This document shows positions 1 through 6,499 of a stretch of DNA of 7,563 bases, piece by piece; position 1 is the first letter of the stretch, and every line of letters starts with the position of its first letter. The stretch is taken from the NCBI GenBank assembly GCA_023430325.1, contig JAEZAU010000086.1, forward strand, positions 1 to 7,563, in the 5' to 3' direction. Under the pieces are notes generated by a model, which was not told the DNA's origin, ran no database searches, and saw only the letters and a program-made list of their open reading frames with translations. This DNA comes from Bacteroidota bacterium (GTDB taxonomy: Bacteria > Bacteroidota > Bacteroidia > Flavobacteriales_F > PHOS-HE28). The position numbers and the translations under genes are program-made.

Positions 1-647
1 GACTCTCCTTTGGTTTGAACTTGTACTACATGGATTACAAAGATCAGCTGGTGCTTACCGGTGAACTGAACGATGTCGGTTATGCGCTGCGGATGAACGT
101 GCCGGAGAGCTATCGAGCAGGCGTGGAACTCACGTGGGCCGCACGTATCGCGAAGTGTCTGACATGGCGCGGCAACACGACCTTGAGCCGCAATGTGGTG
201 CGCAACTTCACCGAGTTCGTGGATGATTGGGATACCGGCGAACAGATCGCGATCGAATACAGCGAAACGCAATTGGCGTTCTCGCCTTCCATGATCGCAA
301 GCAGCGAGTTGATCTATCGTTTCGTCGATAAGCCTGATCGCATGACCGGTGAGATCGCATTCATCAGCAAATACGTGGGCGAACAATTCCTGGACAATAC
401 GGAAAGCACCGATCGGATGCTCGATCCGTACATGTACCATGATGTGCGCGTGAATTTCTCTTTACTGAAGACAGGGCGGATGAGGTGCATCGACTTCAAC
501 CTGACCTTGAGGAATATTTTCAGTGAACTCTACGAGAGCAACGGTTGGGTGTACAGTTTTTATTACGAAGGTGTACGTAATGAGATGATCGGCCTGTACC
601 CGCAGGCGCCATTCAATTTTTTGGGTGGAGTAACGGTCAGATTCTGA
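1..647 (+). CDS. TonB-dependent outer-membrane receptor, C-terminal part (5' end outside window)
   Basis: This is the last ~214 codons of a TonB-dependent receptor, read in the frame that is open from base 3; the TTG at 15 is an internal leucine, not a start. What remains is the end of the 22-stranded barrel. It shows alternating amphipathic strands and long polar loops, the motif LYYMDYKDQLVLTGELNDVG near the left edge, then Y-R-A-G-V-E-L. A later segment, YVGEQFLDNTE, is followed by the D-V-R strand and the closing strands. The protein ends G-G-V-T-V-R-F, and a terminal Phe is the usual outer-membrane barrel end recognised by BAM. The family imports siderophores, cobalamin or other ligands using TonB energy. 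The ligand cannot be told because the plug and N-terminus are missing. The next gene is on the same strand 46 bases on, with its own candidate promoter, so co-transcription is not required. Family assignment is firm; substrate is unknown. Confidence 0.88.
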   Translation, partial: LSFGLNLYYMDYKDQLVLTGELNDVGYALRMNVPESYRAGVELTWAARIAKCLTWRGNTTLSRNVVRNFTEFVDDWDTGEQIAIEYSETQLAFSPSMIASSELIYRFVDKPDRMTGEIAFISKYVGEQFLDNTESTDRMLDPYMYHDVRVNFSLLKTGRMRCIDFNLTLRNIFSELYESNGWVYSFYYEGVRNEMIGLYPQAPFNFLGGVTVRF

Positions 648-665
648 GCATGTTCGAGATCGGAG

Positions 666-673
666 TAATTTGG
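666..673 (+). promoter_or_regulatory. Candidate Bacteroidota-type -7 element (TAATTTGG)
   Basis: TAATTTGG matches the Bacteroidota housekeeping -7 consensus TAnnTTTG at 7 of 8 positions and lies 20 bases before the ATG at 694. It overlaps the alternative TTG start at 670, so if it is the promoter, 694 is the true start. No clear -33 TTG is visible at the usual distance. It resembles the motifs upstream of four other genes in the window. Confidence 0.35.
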
Positions 674-693
674 CCGTACAACATCGATCCGCC

Positions 694-1650
694 ATGCGCT
701 TGATCACAGTTCTCTCTGCCTCTTCGATCCTTTGCTGCTCCATTCATGCGCAGGACACGTATGATGCATCATTCCTGGAGTACACAGGCCTGCGCTATAT
801 CTGCGATCAAGGTCTTACACCTGTGGTGAAGATCCAGAATGTCGGATCTTCCACGATGAACACTTGCGTGGTGGAGACCTGGAAAGGTGGCATCATGGTG
901 AATTCGTTCAATTGGGAATTGGCTGTTCCGGCCGCACCGAATGAGGTAAGACAACCTGTTCTGCCTTCCATTCCCGATGCGGAGGCCAATGAGATCTATG
1001 AGTTCCGCATCATCAGTGTGAACGAACAACCGGACGAAGGTGCGAATGGCAATGTGCTGATCGTGGAATTGAATGATGAGCCTGCCGTGGCTCAGACAGA
1101 CGAGGTCACAGTCGCTGTCATGCCGGGCATGTCACCTGGTATCTATACCTGGACCATCAAGAACGAGCTGGGCCAGAGCGTAGGGTCGGCGGGTCCGTTC
1201 GACAATTCGCTTCCACTGTATGAAACAGTGGTTCAACTTTCTCCCTTCAGCTGCTATGAGTTCACGGTATCCGGTGATAATGATCCAAGCGATCTGGCAG
1301 CGGGGATCTGGGTACTTTCTGCTGGTGAACCGATCATTGGCCTAACAAGTATGGAATATGATGGCTTTGCCAAGGGTCTTACCACTGATGGCAACATCGG
1401 TGTAATGGAGTGGTCAGAAGCCGTCGTCCAGGTGAGCTACGATGCCGCCAGCGGATCATACCTCGTTCGATCGAATGAGCCGATCACCAGCATTCAGATG
1501 AATGATATGTCCGGCCGCTTGGTAAAGCAGATCAATGGTGGCATGAACGAGATCCGGCTTACTCAGGGATCAGTACCGGCCGGTGTCTACGGTCTGTTCA
1601 TCACCTTTTCCCGTGGGGGAAGCAGAATGTGCAAGGTCATCATGCCTTGA
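694..1650 (+). CDS. Secreted protein with type IX secretion (por) C-terminal sorting domain
   Basis: A 318-residue exported protein. Residues 1-19 form a signal peptide: Arg at 2, a hydrophobic core, and H-A-Q at the likely cleavage site. Residues ~30-127 look like the beta-sandwich (CARDB-like) domain common in type IX cargo, with a conserved-looking C-D-Q-G-L-T-P-V-V-K-I-Q-N-V-G stretch and Cys37/Cys58 as possible disulfide partners. Residues ~141-210 resemble a second cargo module (T-W-T-I-K-N-E-L-G-Q-S, later S-C-Y-E-F-T-V-S-G-D). Residues ~243-318 are a type A sorting domain: I-T-S-I-Q-M-N-D-M-S-G-R-L-V, then P-A-G-V-Y-G-L-F-I and a terminal K-V-I-M-P. Such domains carry proteins across the outer membrane through the type IX machinery and are normally removed on anchoring. 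No catalytic motif is seen, so the job is unknown; adhesin or structural are possibilities. ATG 694 is preferred over TTG 670 because it gives a compact signal peptide and lies downstream of the candidate promoter. The 3' end overlaps the opposite-strand cyclase gene by 81 bases. Confidence 0.82.
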   Translation: MRLITVLSASSILCCSIHAQDTYDASFLEYTGLRYICDQGLTPVVKIQNVGSSTMNTCVVETWKGGIMVNSFNWELAVPAAPNEVRQPVLPSIPDAEANEIYEFRIISVNEQPDEGANGNVLIVELNDEPAVAQTDEVTVAVMPGMSPGIYTWTIKNELGQSVGSAGPFDNSLPLYETVVQLSPFSCYEFTVSGDNDPSDLAAGIWVLSAGEPIIGLTSMEYDGFAKGLTTDGNIGVMEWSEAVVQVSYDAASGSYLVRSNEPITSIQMNDMSGRLVKQINGGMNEIRLTQGSVPAGVYGLFITFSRGGSRMCKVIMP

Positions 1651-3606
1651 ACGAATACGTTCCACGAAGAACATCTGCAGACTGCCCCTGCCTTTTACAG
1701 CGATGAAACCGCGTGGCGAGAACTGCAGCTCGGTACACGAGCTTACGATCGCATAAGTCGTTGCGCTGATGTTCACCCGCCCGGCCTGGCCTGTGCTTTC
1801 CATCCTTGCTGCCACATTCACCGTGTCTCCCCAGATGTCATAGGCGAATTTCCGGGAGCCCACTACACCGGCGATCACCGGACCTGTATGGATGCCGGCA
1901 CGCATCGTGAAGGTTGTTCCCCCGATCATGGCCTTGGAACTTCGATGAGCTTCCATGAATTCCTGCATTTCGATCGCTGCCAGCACACATTGATGAGCCG
2001 CCTGCACAGTATCACCGTTCAGGCCGGCTGCCGCCATATAAGCATCACCGATCGTTTTGATCTTTTCCAGACCATGTGTCTCAGCGATCGCATCGAATGC
2101 CTTGAAACATTCGTTCAATTCCTGCACGAGCTCATCCGGTGTCATGGTCGCAGCCATTTCTGTGAACCCTTTGAAATCGGTGAACAGAACGGTGACCTGA
2201 TGATGTTCGCGCGCACGCGCAGAACCTGACTCCTTCAGTTCTCTGGCAATATCTTTTGGCAATATGTTGTGCAGTAGATCATCGCTGCGATCGCGTTCTT
2301 TCTGGATGATGCTTCGCGATCTGCGTGTATAACGCAGCCGGCTCCACAGTGCGAGGGCCACAATGATGGAGATCAGCGATCCGTAGAGAAATAGATCGCG
2401 TCTCTGTTTTTCGTCCGCCAGTTCCGCTGCATGGTGTAGCTCACGTTCATGATCTGCACGCACCTGCCTCAGACTATCGGCGATCTGTTGTTCCTGGAAG
2501 GATCGCGTGAGCTCAAGGCGGGTCACCTCACGCGCATTGTTCAAACCAGCCATCGAATCCGAGGCAGCGAGAAAAGCCTTTTGGTGGAAGAACGCGTTCC
2601 GATGATCGCCCCTGGCTTCATAGGACCCCACGAGACATTCATTGCATTCCTTCTGTTGTTGCAATAAGCCGTTCTCCTTCGCCAGCGAGAGTCCTTTGGT
2701 GCAGGCATCGATCGCTTCTGGAATGCGGCCGGCTTGAAGCAGGATCCGTCCCCGGAAATAATATGTCCGTACCAGAGACCTTTGGTTCCCGATCTCCGCG
2801 AGCAAGGTCTCCGCTTCGGTGAGTTCATTCAGGGCTTTATCGATCTCCCCCAGGGTACCATGGATCCGGCCCAGATTATTCAAGACCATACCCAACTCGA
2901 GCTTGCGGCCCATGGATCGGTACAAGGTCATGCTCTGTGCGAGTTCATCTTGTGCCAGGCGCATCTCACCGATCTGTTCATGTGCCACACCCATGTTCAT
3001 CAATGTGGCAGCACGGCCTTTTGTATCGTTCAATGATGTATAGATGGAGTCGCTCGTCCTGTAATGCATCAATGCTTTCTGCGGATCGGCAAGTTCCATG
3101 TGGATGTTGCCGATATTGCTGTGCGTACCCGCAAGACCTGATGCATTGTTCAATTCCTGATCTATCCGGAGGCTGCGTTGCAGATGTTCCAGAGCCTGCG
3201 GCAGATCGCCGAGGTTCTTGAAAACATTGCTCATGTTGCTCAACGTGTTCGATTCGCGCTGTCGGTCCTTGAGTTGCCGGGCGGTACGAAGACTTTGCTG
3301 TAGATGGCCGAGCGCCTCGGGCAGCTGGCTCTTCATACTGTTGGCAACTGCCAATGTCGTGTGTGCATCATATCGGGCAGCAGGCAATGAACGCGAGGTG
3401 GCGAATCGCAGCAGTTCATTGCCAAGTGACATACCGCTATCCGGCTGTTCAAAGACCAATTTCCACGCCAGTGTGTGCAGTGCTTTGGCCCTTACACTAT
3501 CCGGGTAGGAGATGGTATTATAGGCACGCCAGAGGCTGTCGGCCTGCGCGTGACCGATCAGCGCAGTGAAGCATAGCAGTGCAACGCCGGTCCACCGTCC
3601 GATCAT
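1570..3606 (-). CDS. Class III adenylate cyclase with extracytoplasmic TPR domain and one membrane segment
   Basis: A 678-residue predicted receptor cyclase making cAMP from ATP. Order: signal peptide 1-22 ending A-Q-A; about seven tetratricopeptide repeats at ~76-351, spaced ~40 residues; a charged coiled coil ~356-404; one membrane helix ~405-422; a basic stretch (R-Y-T-R-R-S-R) that puts the C-terminus in the cytoplasm; a linker L-L-H-N-I-L-P-K; and a cyclase domain ~467-650. All class III catalytic positions appear present: metal Asp477 (F-T-D-F-K-G-F) and Asp521 (I-G-D-A-Y-M), adenine-selecting Lys517 and Asp590 (Y-D-I-W-G-D), and transition-state Asn597 and Arg601. The Lys/Asp pair favours ATP over GTP. 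Each subunit carries a full set, so a homodimer is expected. Start: ATG 3606 gives a compact signal peptide and has TACATTCG four bases upstream. ATG 3636 and GTG 3648 are in frame and would overlap the preceding gene. The last ~28 residues, past F-F-V-E-R-I, lie beyond the usual domain end and are encoded opposite the sorting-domain gene. The TPR ligand is unknown. Confidence 0.9.
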   Translation of the reverse strand: MIGRWTGVALLCFTALIGHAQADSLWRAYNTISYPDSVRAKALHTLAWKLVFEQPDSGMSLGNELLRFATSRSLPAARYDAHTTLAVANSMKSQLPEALGHLQQSLRTARQLKDRQRESNTLSNMSNVFKNLGDLPQALEHLQRSLRIDQELNNASGLAGTHSNIGNIHMELADPQKALMHYRTSDSIYTSLNDTKGRAATLMNMGVAHEQIGEMRLAQDELAQSMTLYRSMGRKLELGMVLNNLGRIHGTLGEIDKALNELTEAETLLAEIGNQRSLVRTYYFRGRILLQAGRIPEAIDACTKGLSLAKENGLLQQQKECNECLVGSYEARGDHRNAFFHQKAFLAASDSMAGLNNAREVTRLELTRSFQEQQIADSLRQVRADHERELHHAAELADEKQRRDLFLYGSLISIIVALALWSRLRYTRRSRSIIQKERDRSDDLLHNILPKDIARELKESGSARAREHHQVTVLFTDFKGFTEMAATMTPDELVQELNECFKAFDAIAETHGLEKIKTIGDAYMAAAGLNGDTVQAAHQCVLAAIEMQEFMEAHRSSKAMIGGTTFTMRAGIHTGPVIAGVVGSRKFAYDIWGDTVNVAARMESTGQAGRVNISATTYAIVSSCTELQFSPRGFIAVKGRGSLQMFFVERIRSRHDDLAHSASPTGKGDEQTVDTGRY

Positions 3607-3610
3607 CCAA

Positions 3611-3618
3611 CGAATGTA
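3611..3618 (-). promoter_or_regulatory. Candidate -7 element (TACATTCG) for the cyclase gene
   Basis: On the minus strand TACATTCG fits TAnnTTTG at 7 of 8 positions and is separated from the ATG at 3606 by only TTGG. It sits in the 22-base gap after the GGGP synthase stop codon, so the cyclase could be transcribed on its own as well as by read-through. No -33 element is obvious. Confidence 0.35.
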
Positions 3619-3628
3619 GCTCGTCAGC

Positions 3629-4366
3629 CTACCCATGGACAGCCGCACTCATCTCGAAGATGAGCTCCGGATCGTGCTCAAAAGCGGTCCCTACCACGAT
3701 CACATCAGCACCGGCATGGCACAGCTCAGCCGCGATCGAAGCATCCTTGATGCCTCCGCCGATAATGATGGGCAGATCCACCGTCTTGCGCACCGTCGAG
3801 ATCATTTCGTTCGAGACCGATCGCTGAGCCCCGCTGCCGGTATCCATGTAAATGGTGCGCAGACCAAGTAATTGACCTGCCAGCGCGGTCGCGGCAGCGA
3901 TCCCAGGTTTATCATGGGGGATCGGGACCGTCTGGCTGATGTAGCTGACGGTGGTGCCGCGGCCGCCATCGATCAGCATGTAGCCTGTCGGGATCGCTTC
4001 AATGCCATATGCCCTTATGGTGGGTGCTGCGGTGACCTGGTGGCCGATCAACAGTTCGGGATTACGGCCGCTGATAAGGCTGAGAAAAAGAACTGCATCG
4101 GCATGGCCGCTCAACTGGGCCGGACTTCCCGGAAAGAGGACCACGGGCCGGTCGGAGAGCGTCTTTACAAGGTGAACGCATCGATCGAAAAGGGTAGTGG
4201 TGAGCAGGCTTCCGCCGACAAAGATCAGATCGGCCTTTGCCATGCAGGCGTTCTGCACGGTGCGCGCAAGACGTTCCTCATCGGTGCCGAAGTCCGGATC
4301 GATGAGCACCGCCAGCATCTTTCTGCCGGAGCGCCGCGCTTCTTCGATCCGATCGATGACCTTCAT
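3629..4366 (-). CDS. Geranylgeranylglyceryl phosphate synthase family protein (GGGPS/PcrB family)
   Basis: A 245-residue TIM-barrel prenyltransferase. Family members join sn-glycerol-1-phosphate to a polyprenyl diphosphate through an ether bond. This is the first committed step of archaeal membrane lipids; Bacteroidota carry homologues whose physiological product is not well settled. Visible motifs: L-I-D-P-D (21-25) at the first strand, F-V-G-G-S (49-53), F-P-G-S (78-81), S-L-I-S-G-R-N-P-E (96-104), Y-M-L-I-D-G-G (129-135), M-D-T-G-S-G-A (174-180), I-I-I-G-G-G-I (200-206) and G-T-A-F-E (226-230). The last three belong to the phosphate-binding end of the barrel. Length matches the family, and no key motif looks damaged. 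I assign the family with confidence but not the prenyl chain length, so I give no symbol; pcrB is the name of the Firmicutes heptaprenyl version. The gene is downstream of waaA with a 48-base gap that holds a candidate promoter, and it is followed 22 bases later by the cyclase gene. Start ATG 4366 fits the family's N-terminus. Confidence 0.93.
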   Translation of the reverse strand: MKVIDRIEEARRSGRKMLAVLIDPDFGTDEERLARTVQNACMAKADLIFVGGSLLTTTLFDRCVHLVKTLSDRPVVLFPGSPAQLSGHADAVLFLSLISGRNPELLIGHQVTAAPTIRAYGIEAIPTGYMLIDGGRGTTVSYISQTVPIPHDKPGIAAATALAGQLLGLRTIYMDTGSGAQRSVSNEMISTVRKTVDLPIIIGGGIKDASIAAELCHAGADVIVVGTAFEHDPELIFEMSAAVHG

Positions 4367-4371
4367 GCCTG

Positions 4372-4379
4372 CGAACTTA
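4372..4379 (-). promoter_or_regulatory. Candidate -7 element (TAAGTTCG) for the GGGP synthase gene
   Basis: Minus-strand TAAGTTCG lies five bases (CAGGC) before the ATG at 4366, inside the 48-base gap after waaA. It matches TAnnTTTG at 7 of 8 positions and matches TAAATTCG upstream of the first gene of the cluster at 7 of 8. If active, it is an internal promoter giving an almost leaderless message. A purine run (GAGAGAGG) lies further upstream, too far from the start to act as a ribosome-binding site. Confidence 0.35.
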
Positions 4380-4414
4380 CACCTCTCTCATTCAATGGAC
4401 GCTGTATCTTGCTT

Positions 4415-5659
4415 TCAGTTGCCGCCCATCGAACTTCGGATCGCCCCCACCGTGCGCTCAGTGGCGCCGGAATTCCATTCCACATAGGCAGCTGCGGCTT
4501 GAGAAGCCCCTAGCCTGAAAGTTCGATTGGTCATCAACTTTTCCAATATCGATCGAAGCGCGTTACGGTCCTTCACTTCGAAACCGGCACCCGCATCGAT
4601 CAATGCCTTCGCTTCGGTGAACTTGCCGTGTTTCGGACCGAAGATCACCGGCAGTCCCCAGGCAGCAGGTTCCAACAGATTATGGATGCCATCACTAAAA
4701 CCTCCACCGATATAAGCAACATCACCATAACGATATGCGCGGGAAAGCTGGCCGATCGAATCGATCAACAAGGTCCTTGATCCGTCTTCGAGCTTGCTCA
4801 GGCTCCAGCGGCTTATCGGTGGTGGAAGTTTCCCGGCAAGCGCTTCGATCCGTTCTTCCCCGAGTTCATGTGGAGCTATCACCAATGCAGGCAATTCCTT
4901 CAGTTCCTTCAACGCTGGAAAAAGGAGGTCCTCATCGGCCTTCCAGGTGCTTCCGCAGACCAGCACCGGGCCGTCCATCCGCTCACGAAATCCACGCAGC
5001 AACGGCAATTCCTCGTTCCGGTCCACAATGGCCCGCACTCTATCGGAACGCGTATCACCGGCGACATCCACATTGTCCATGCCTATTCCACGAAGTAATT
5101 CCGCCGATCTTTCATCCTGCACCAACAGGCGATCGAAACAGCGCAGCATGTGCCGGTGCATGCCGCCATACCACTTGAAGAACGGCTGCTCGGGCCGGAA
5201 TACCGCGCTGATCAGGAACGTCGGGATATTGCGCCGTTTCAACCGGTCGAGGTGATAGAACCAGAATTCATATTTCACGAAGATCGCGGCCGATGGCTTC
5301 ACCAGATCGATGAAACGATCCGCGTTGGCCGCCGCATCGAACGGGAGATAATCGATGTGATCGGCGACGTTGGTACCCTTGAAAAGCTCATGCCCGCTCG
5401 GACTGAAGAAAGTGAGCAGGAACTTCTTCTCCGGAAGCCTTGCCTGTAATGACTCGAGCACCGGCCTTCCCTGTTCGAATTCACCCACGCTTGAACAATG
5501 CATCCAGATGCAGCCCTCAAGCTCCATGGATCTCTCCTTCAGCCGCTTCCACAGTCCTTTGCGGCCTTCTATCGCCCGCCTGGCCTTTGCGTTGAAGGGT
5601 GAAGCCCCCAGGATCCCTGAATGATAGAGTCCTGTGGTGATGTCGTAGAGCAGCGGCAT
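4415..5659 (-). CDS. waaA: 3-deoxy-D-manno-octulosonic acid (Kdo) transferase
   Basis: A 414-residue glycosyltransferase of family GT30 (WaaA/KdtA) that moves Kdo from CMP-Kdo onto the lipid A precursor at the cytoplasmic face of the inner membrane, starting the LPS inner core. The N-terminal domain carries W-M-H-C-S-S-V-G-E (52-60), where Glu60 is the expected catalytic base, then K-Y-E-F-W (129-133) and A-G-D-T-R-S-D-R-V (200-208). The C-terminal, nucleotide-binding domain carries G-S-T-W (236-239), A-P-H-E (262-265), Y-I-G-G-G-F (316-321) and the conserved stretch H-N-L-L-E-P-A-x-W-G-x-P-V-I-F-G-P (326-342). Length is typical. The N-terminal membrane anchor seen in E. coli WaaA is only weakly hydrophobic here, so membrane attachment may be peripheral. 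Whether it adds one Kdo or two cannot be read from the sequence. Its ATG is three bases after the stop of the preceding gene (TGA-GCA-ATG), so the two are surely co-transcribed and probably translationally coupled. No separate promoter motif is seen. Confidence 0.96.
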   Translation of the reverse strand: MPLLYDITTGLYHSGILGASPFNAKARRAIEGRKGLWKRLKERSMELEGCIWMHCSSVGEFEQGRPVLESLQARLPEKKFLLTFFSPSGHELFKGTNVADHIDYLPFDAAANADRFIDLVKPSAAIFVKYEFWFYHLDRLKRRNIPTFLISAVFRPEQPFFKWYGGMHRHMLRCFDRLLVQDERSAELLRGIGMDNVDVAGDTRSDRVRAIVDRNEELPLLRGFRERMDGPVLVCGSTWKADEDLLFPALKELKELPALVIAPHELGEERIEALAGKLPPPISRWSLSKLEDGSRTLLIDSIGQLSRAYRYGDVAYIGGGFSDGIHNLLEPAAWGLPVIFGPKHGKFTEAKALIDAGAGFEVKDRNALRSILEKLMTNRTFRLGASQAAAAYVEWNSGATERTVGAIRSSMGGN

Positions 5660-5662
5660 TGC

Positions 5663-6409
5663 TCAATAATGGAAACGATCATCCATCCGCTTATAGATCG
5701 GGATGGTCCATCCGGCGCGGAATCCGGTGAGCATATCGATGCGCCCATCGGTCTCTGCGGACCTGCTGTCGAAGTTGTATGCCCGAAGCGGTTCGGTAAA
5801 ACCCAGCATCATCTCAAATCCCAGTACGAAATTGATGCGGCGGTTGTTGCTCAGGTTCTGGTAACCGACAAAGAAAAGTCCCGCAGGTCCTGCTGCCAGA
5901 CGGTCATATCCTTCGAGATATTCGCCTTCGAGCTGGGGCACTTCGTTCTTCTGGGTCTGTATGCGGATCTTATGGCGCATGTAGCCCGCCCCGAGTTTCA
6001 GGAGTATCCCTGAATTCGGATTCGGACCCGCCACGGCGATCAGTTTACCGCCCACGGCCATCACCGTATAGCCACGTTCAAAGAGCTGTACATCGGCCAT
6101 CTGGCCTTCAACATCCACGATCTGCCCTTGCGAATTGATCACCCCGCGCAGCAGACCGGGCTCGTTCACATTATTCCCGAAAAGGAAGCCGCCCTCGAGG
6201 CCGTACAGATAGTTGCTTTTCGTTTTCCGCAATACGCTCACCCCGACATTATGATTGGTACCGAAGCGGGTGGAAAGGTCCCCGCTCGGCAGCTGGTAGG
6301 CATAATTCGCCGTGGTAAGTATCATGGCCACGGATGTATCACGGAAGCTCATCTGTGCTTGCACATTGAGGCCGCAGCAGAAGAGAAGGAGGAGAAAAGC
6401 CGGTCGCAC
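5663..6409 (-). CDS. Predicted outer-membrane beta-barrel-like protein, function unknown
   Basis: A 248-residue exported protein that I do not recognise beyond a general resemblance to conserved hypothetical Bacteroidota envelope proteins. Residues 1-18 are a signal peptide: Arg2, a Leu/Phe core and V-Q-A at the cleavage point. The two adjacent cysteines at 11-12 do not form a lipobox. The mature part is a run of short alternating strands with Gly and aromatic residues (N-Y-L-Y-G-L-E-G-G-F-L-F, L-L-K-L-G-A-G-Y, I-N-F-V-L-G-F-E-M-M-L-G-F) and ends in an aromatic residue (R-F-H-Y), all suggestive of a small outer-membrane barrel. The start is GTG 6409: no ATG lies before the signal peptide, a stop codon is close upstream in frame, and TAAATTCG is four bases before it. 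It is the first gene of the minus-strand cluster and is followed three bases later by waaA, which hints at an LPS- or outer-membrane-related role. That link is inference only. Confidence 0.75.
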   Translation of the reverse strand: MRPAFLLLLFCCGLNVQAQMSFRDTSVAMILTTANYAYQLPSGDLSTRFGTNHNVGVSVLRKTKSNYLYGLEGGFLFGNNVNEPGLLRGVINSQGQIVDVEGQMADVQLFERGYTVMAVGGKLIAVAGPNPNSGILLKLGAGYMRHKIRIQTQKNEVPQLEGEYLEGYDRLAAGPAGLFFVGYQNLSNNRRINFVLGFEMMLGFTEPLRAYNFDSRSAETDGRIDMLTGFRAGWTIPIYKRMDDRFHY

Positions 6410-6413
6410 GGCG

Positions 6414-6421
6414 CGAATTTA
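6414..6421 (-). promoter_or_regulatory. Candidate -7 element (TAAATTCG) for the minus-strand operon
   Basis: Minus-strand TAAATTCG followed by CGCC and then GTG 6409. It matches TAnnTTTG at 7 of 8 positions and is the expected promoter for the four-gene cluster. It contains the in-frame TAA that closes the reading frame upstream, so the coding start cannot be further 5'. The 4-base spacing implies a transcript with essentially no leader. No canonical -33 TTG is seen. Confidence 0.4.
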
Positions 6422-6428
6422 CCGGGTG

Positions 6429-6448
6429 GGATCATTGATCGATGGACC
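6429..6448. promoter_or_regulatory. Imperfect 20-base dyad in the divergent region, possible operator
   Basis: GGATCATTGATCGATGGACC is symmetric at 7 of 10 base pairs about its centre (GG, CAT and GA on one side mirrored on the other). It lies where the -33 region of the minus-strand promoter would be. The local richness in GATC makes chance symmetry more likely, so this is tentative. Confidence 0.15.
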
Positions 6449-6460
6449 GATCCTCGTTTT

Positions 6461-6470
6461 CCACATGTGG
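6461..6470. promoter_or_regulatory. Perfect 10-base palindrome CCACATGTGG in the divergent region, possible operator
   Basis: CCACATGTGG is an exact palindrome located between the two divergent candidate promoters, about 22 bases upstream of the plus-strand TAACTTCG. It could bind a dimeric regulator. A single short palindrome may also be chance. Confidence 0.15.
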
Positions 6471-6491
6471 CGCGGCGCGAGGGTGATGGGT

Positions 6492-6499
6492 TAACTTCG
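6492..6499 (+). promoter_or_regulatory. Candidate -7 element (TAACTTCG) for the aminotransferase gene
   Basis: TAACTTCG matches TAnnTTTG at 7 of 8 positions and lies 19 bases before ATG 6519, almost the same spacing as for the sorting-domain gene (20 bases). Together with the following CGCCG it repeats, in mirror orientation, the promoter-start region of the divergent operon. No -33 element is visible. Confidence 0.4.

Noticed and set aside
670..693. TTG at 670 as start of the sorting-domain gene, with GGAG four bases upstream
   Set aside because: The spacing is short, Shine-Dalgarno use is weak in this group, the TTG overlaps a promoter-like motif, and ATG 694 gives a cleaner signal peptide. 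It is not excluded.
1213..1231. Perfect 7-base inverted repeat CCACTGT-ATGAA-ACAGTGG
   Set aside because: It is inside the sorting-domain coding region, has no U-rich tail and no positional reason to be a terminator or attenuator. Chance is the simplest reading.
3607..3648. GTG 3648 or ATG 3636 as start of the cyclase
   Set aside because: Both overlap the end of the GGGP synthase gene and lengthen the signal peptide's N-terminal region. ATG 3606 has the promoter-like motif at the same distance as two other genes. ATG 3636 remains possible.
3872..4513. Plus-strand open frame of 213 codons
   Set aside because: It lies antisense to the GGGP synthase and the end of waaA, has low-complexity composition and no family motif, and crosses the boundary of two well-supported genes.
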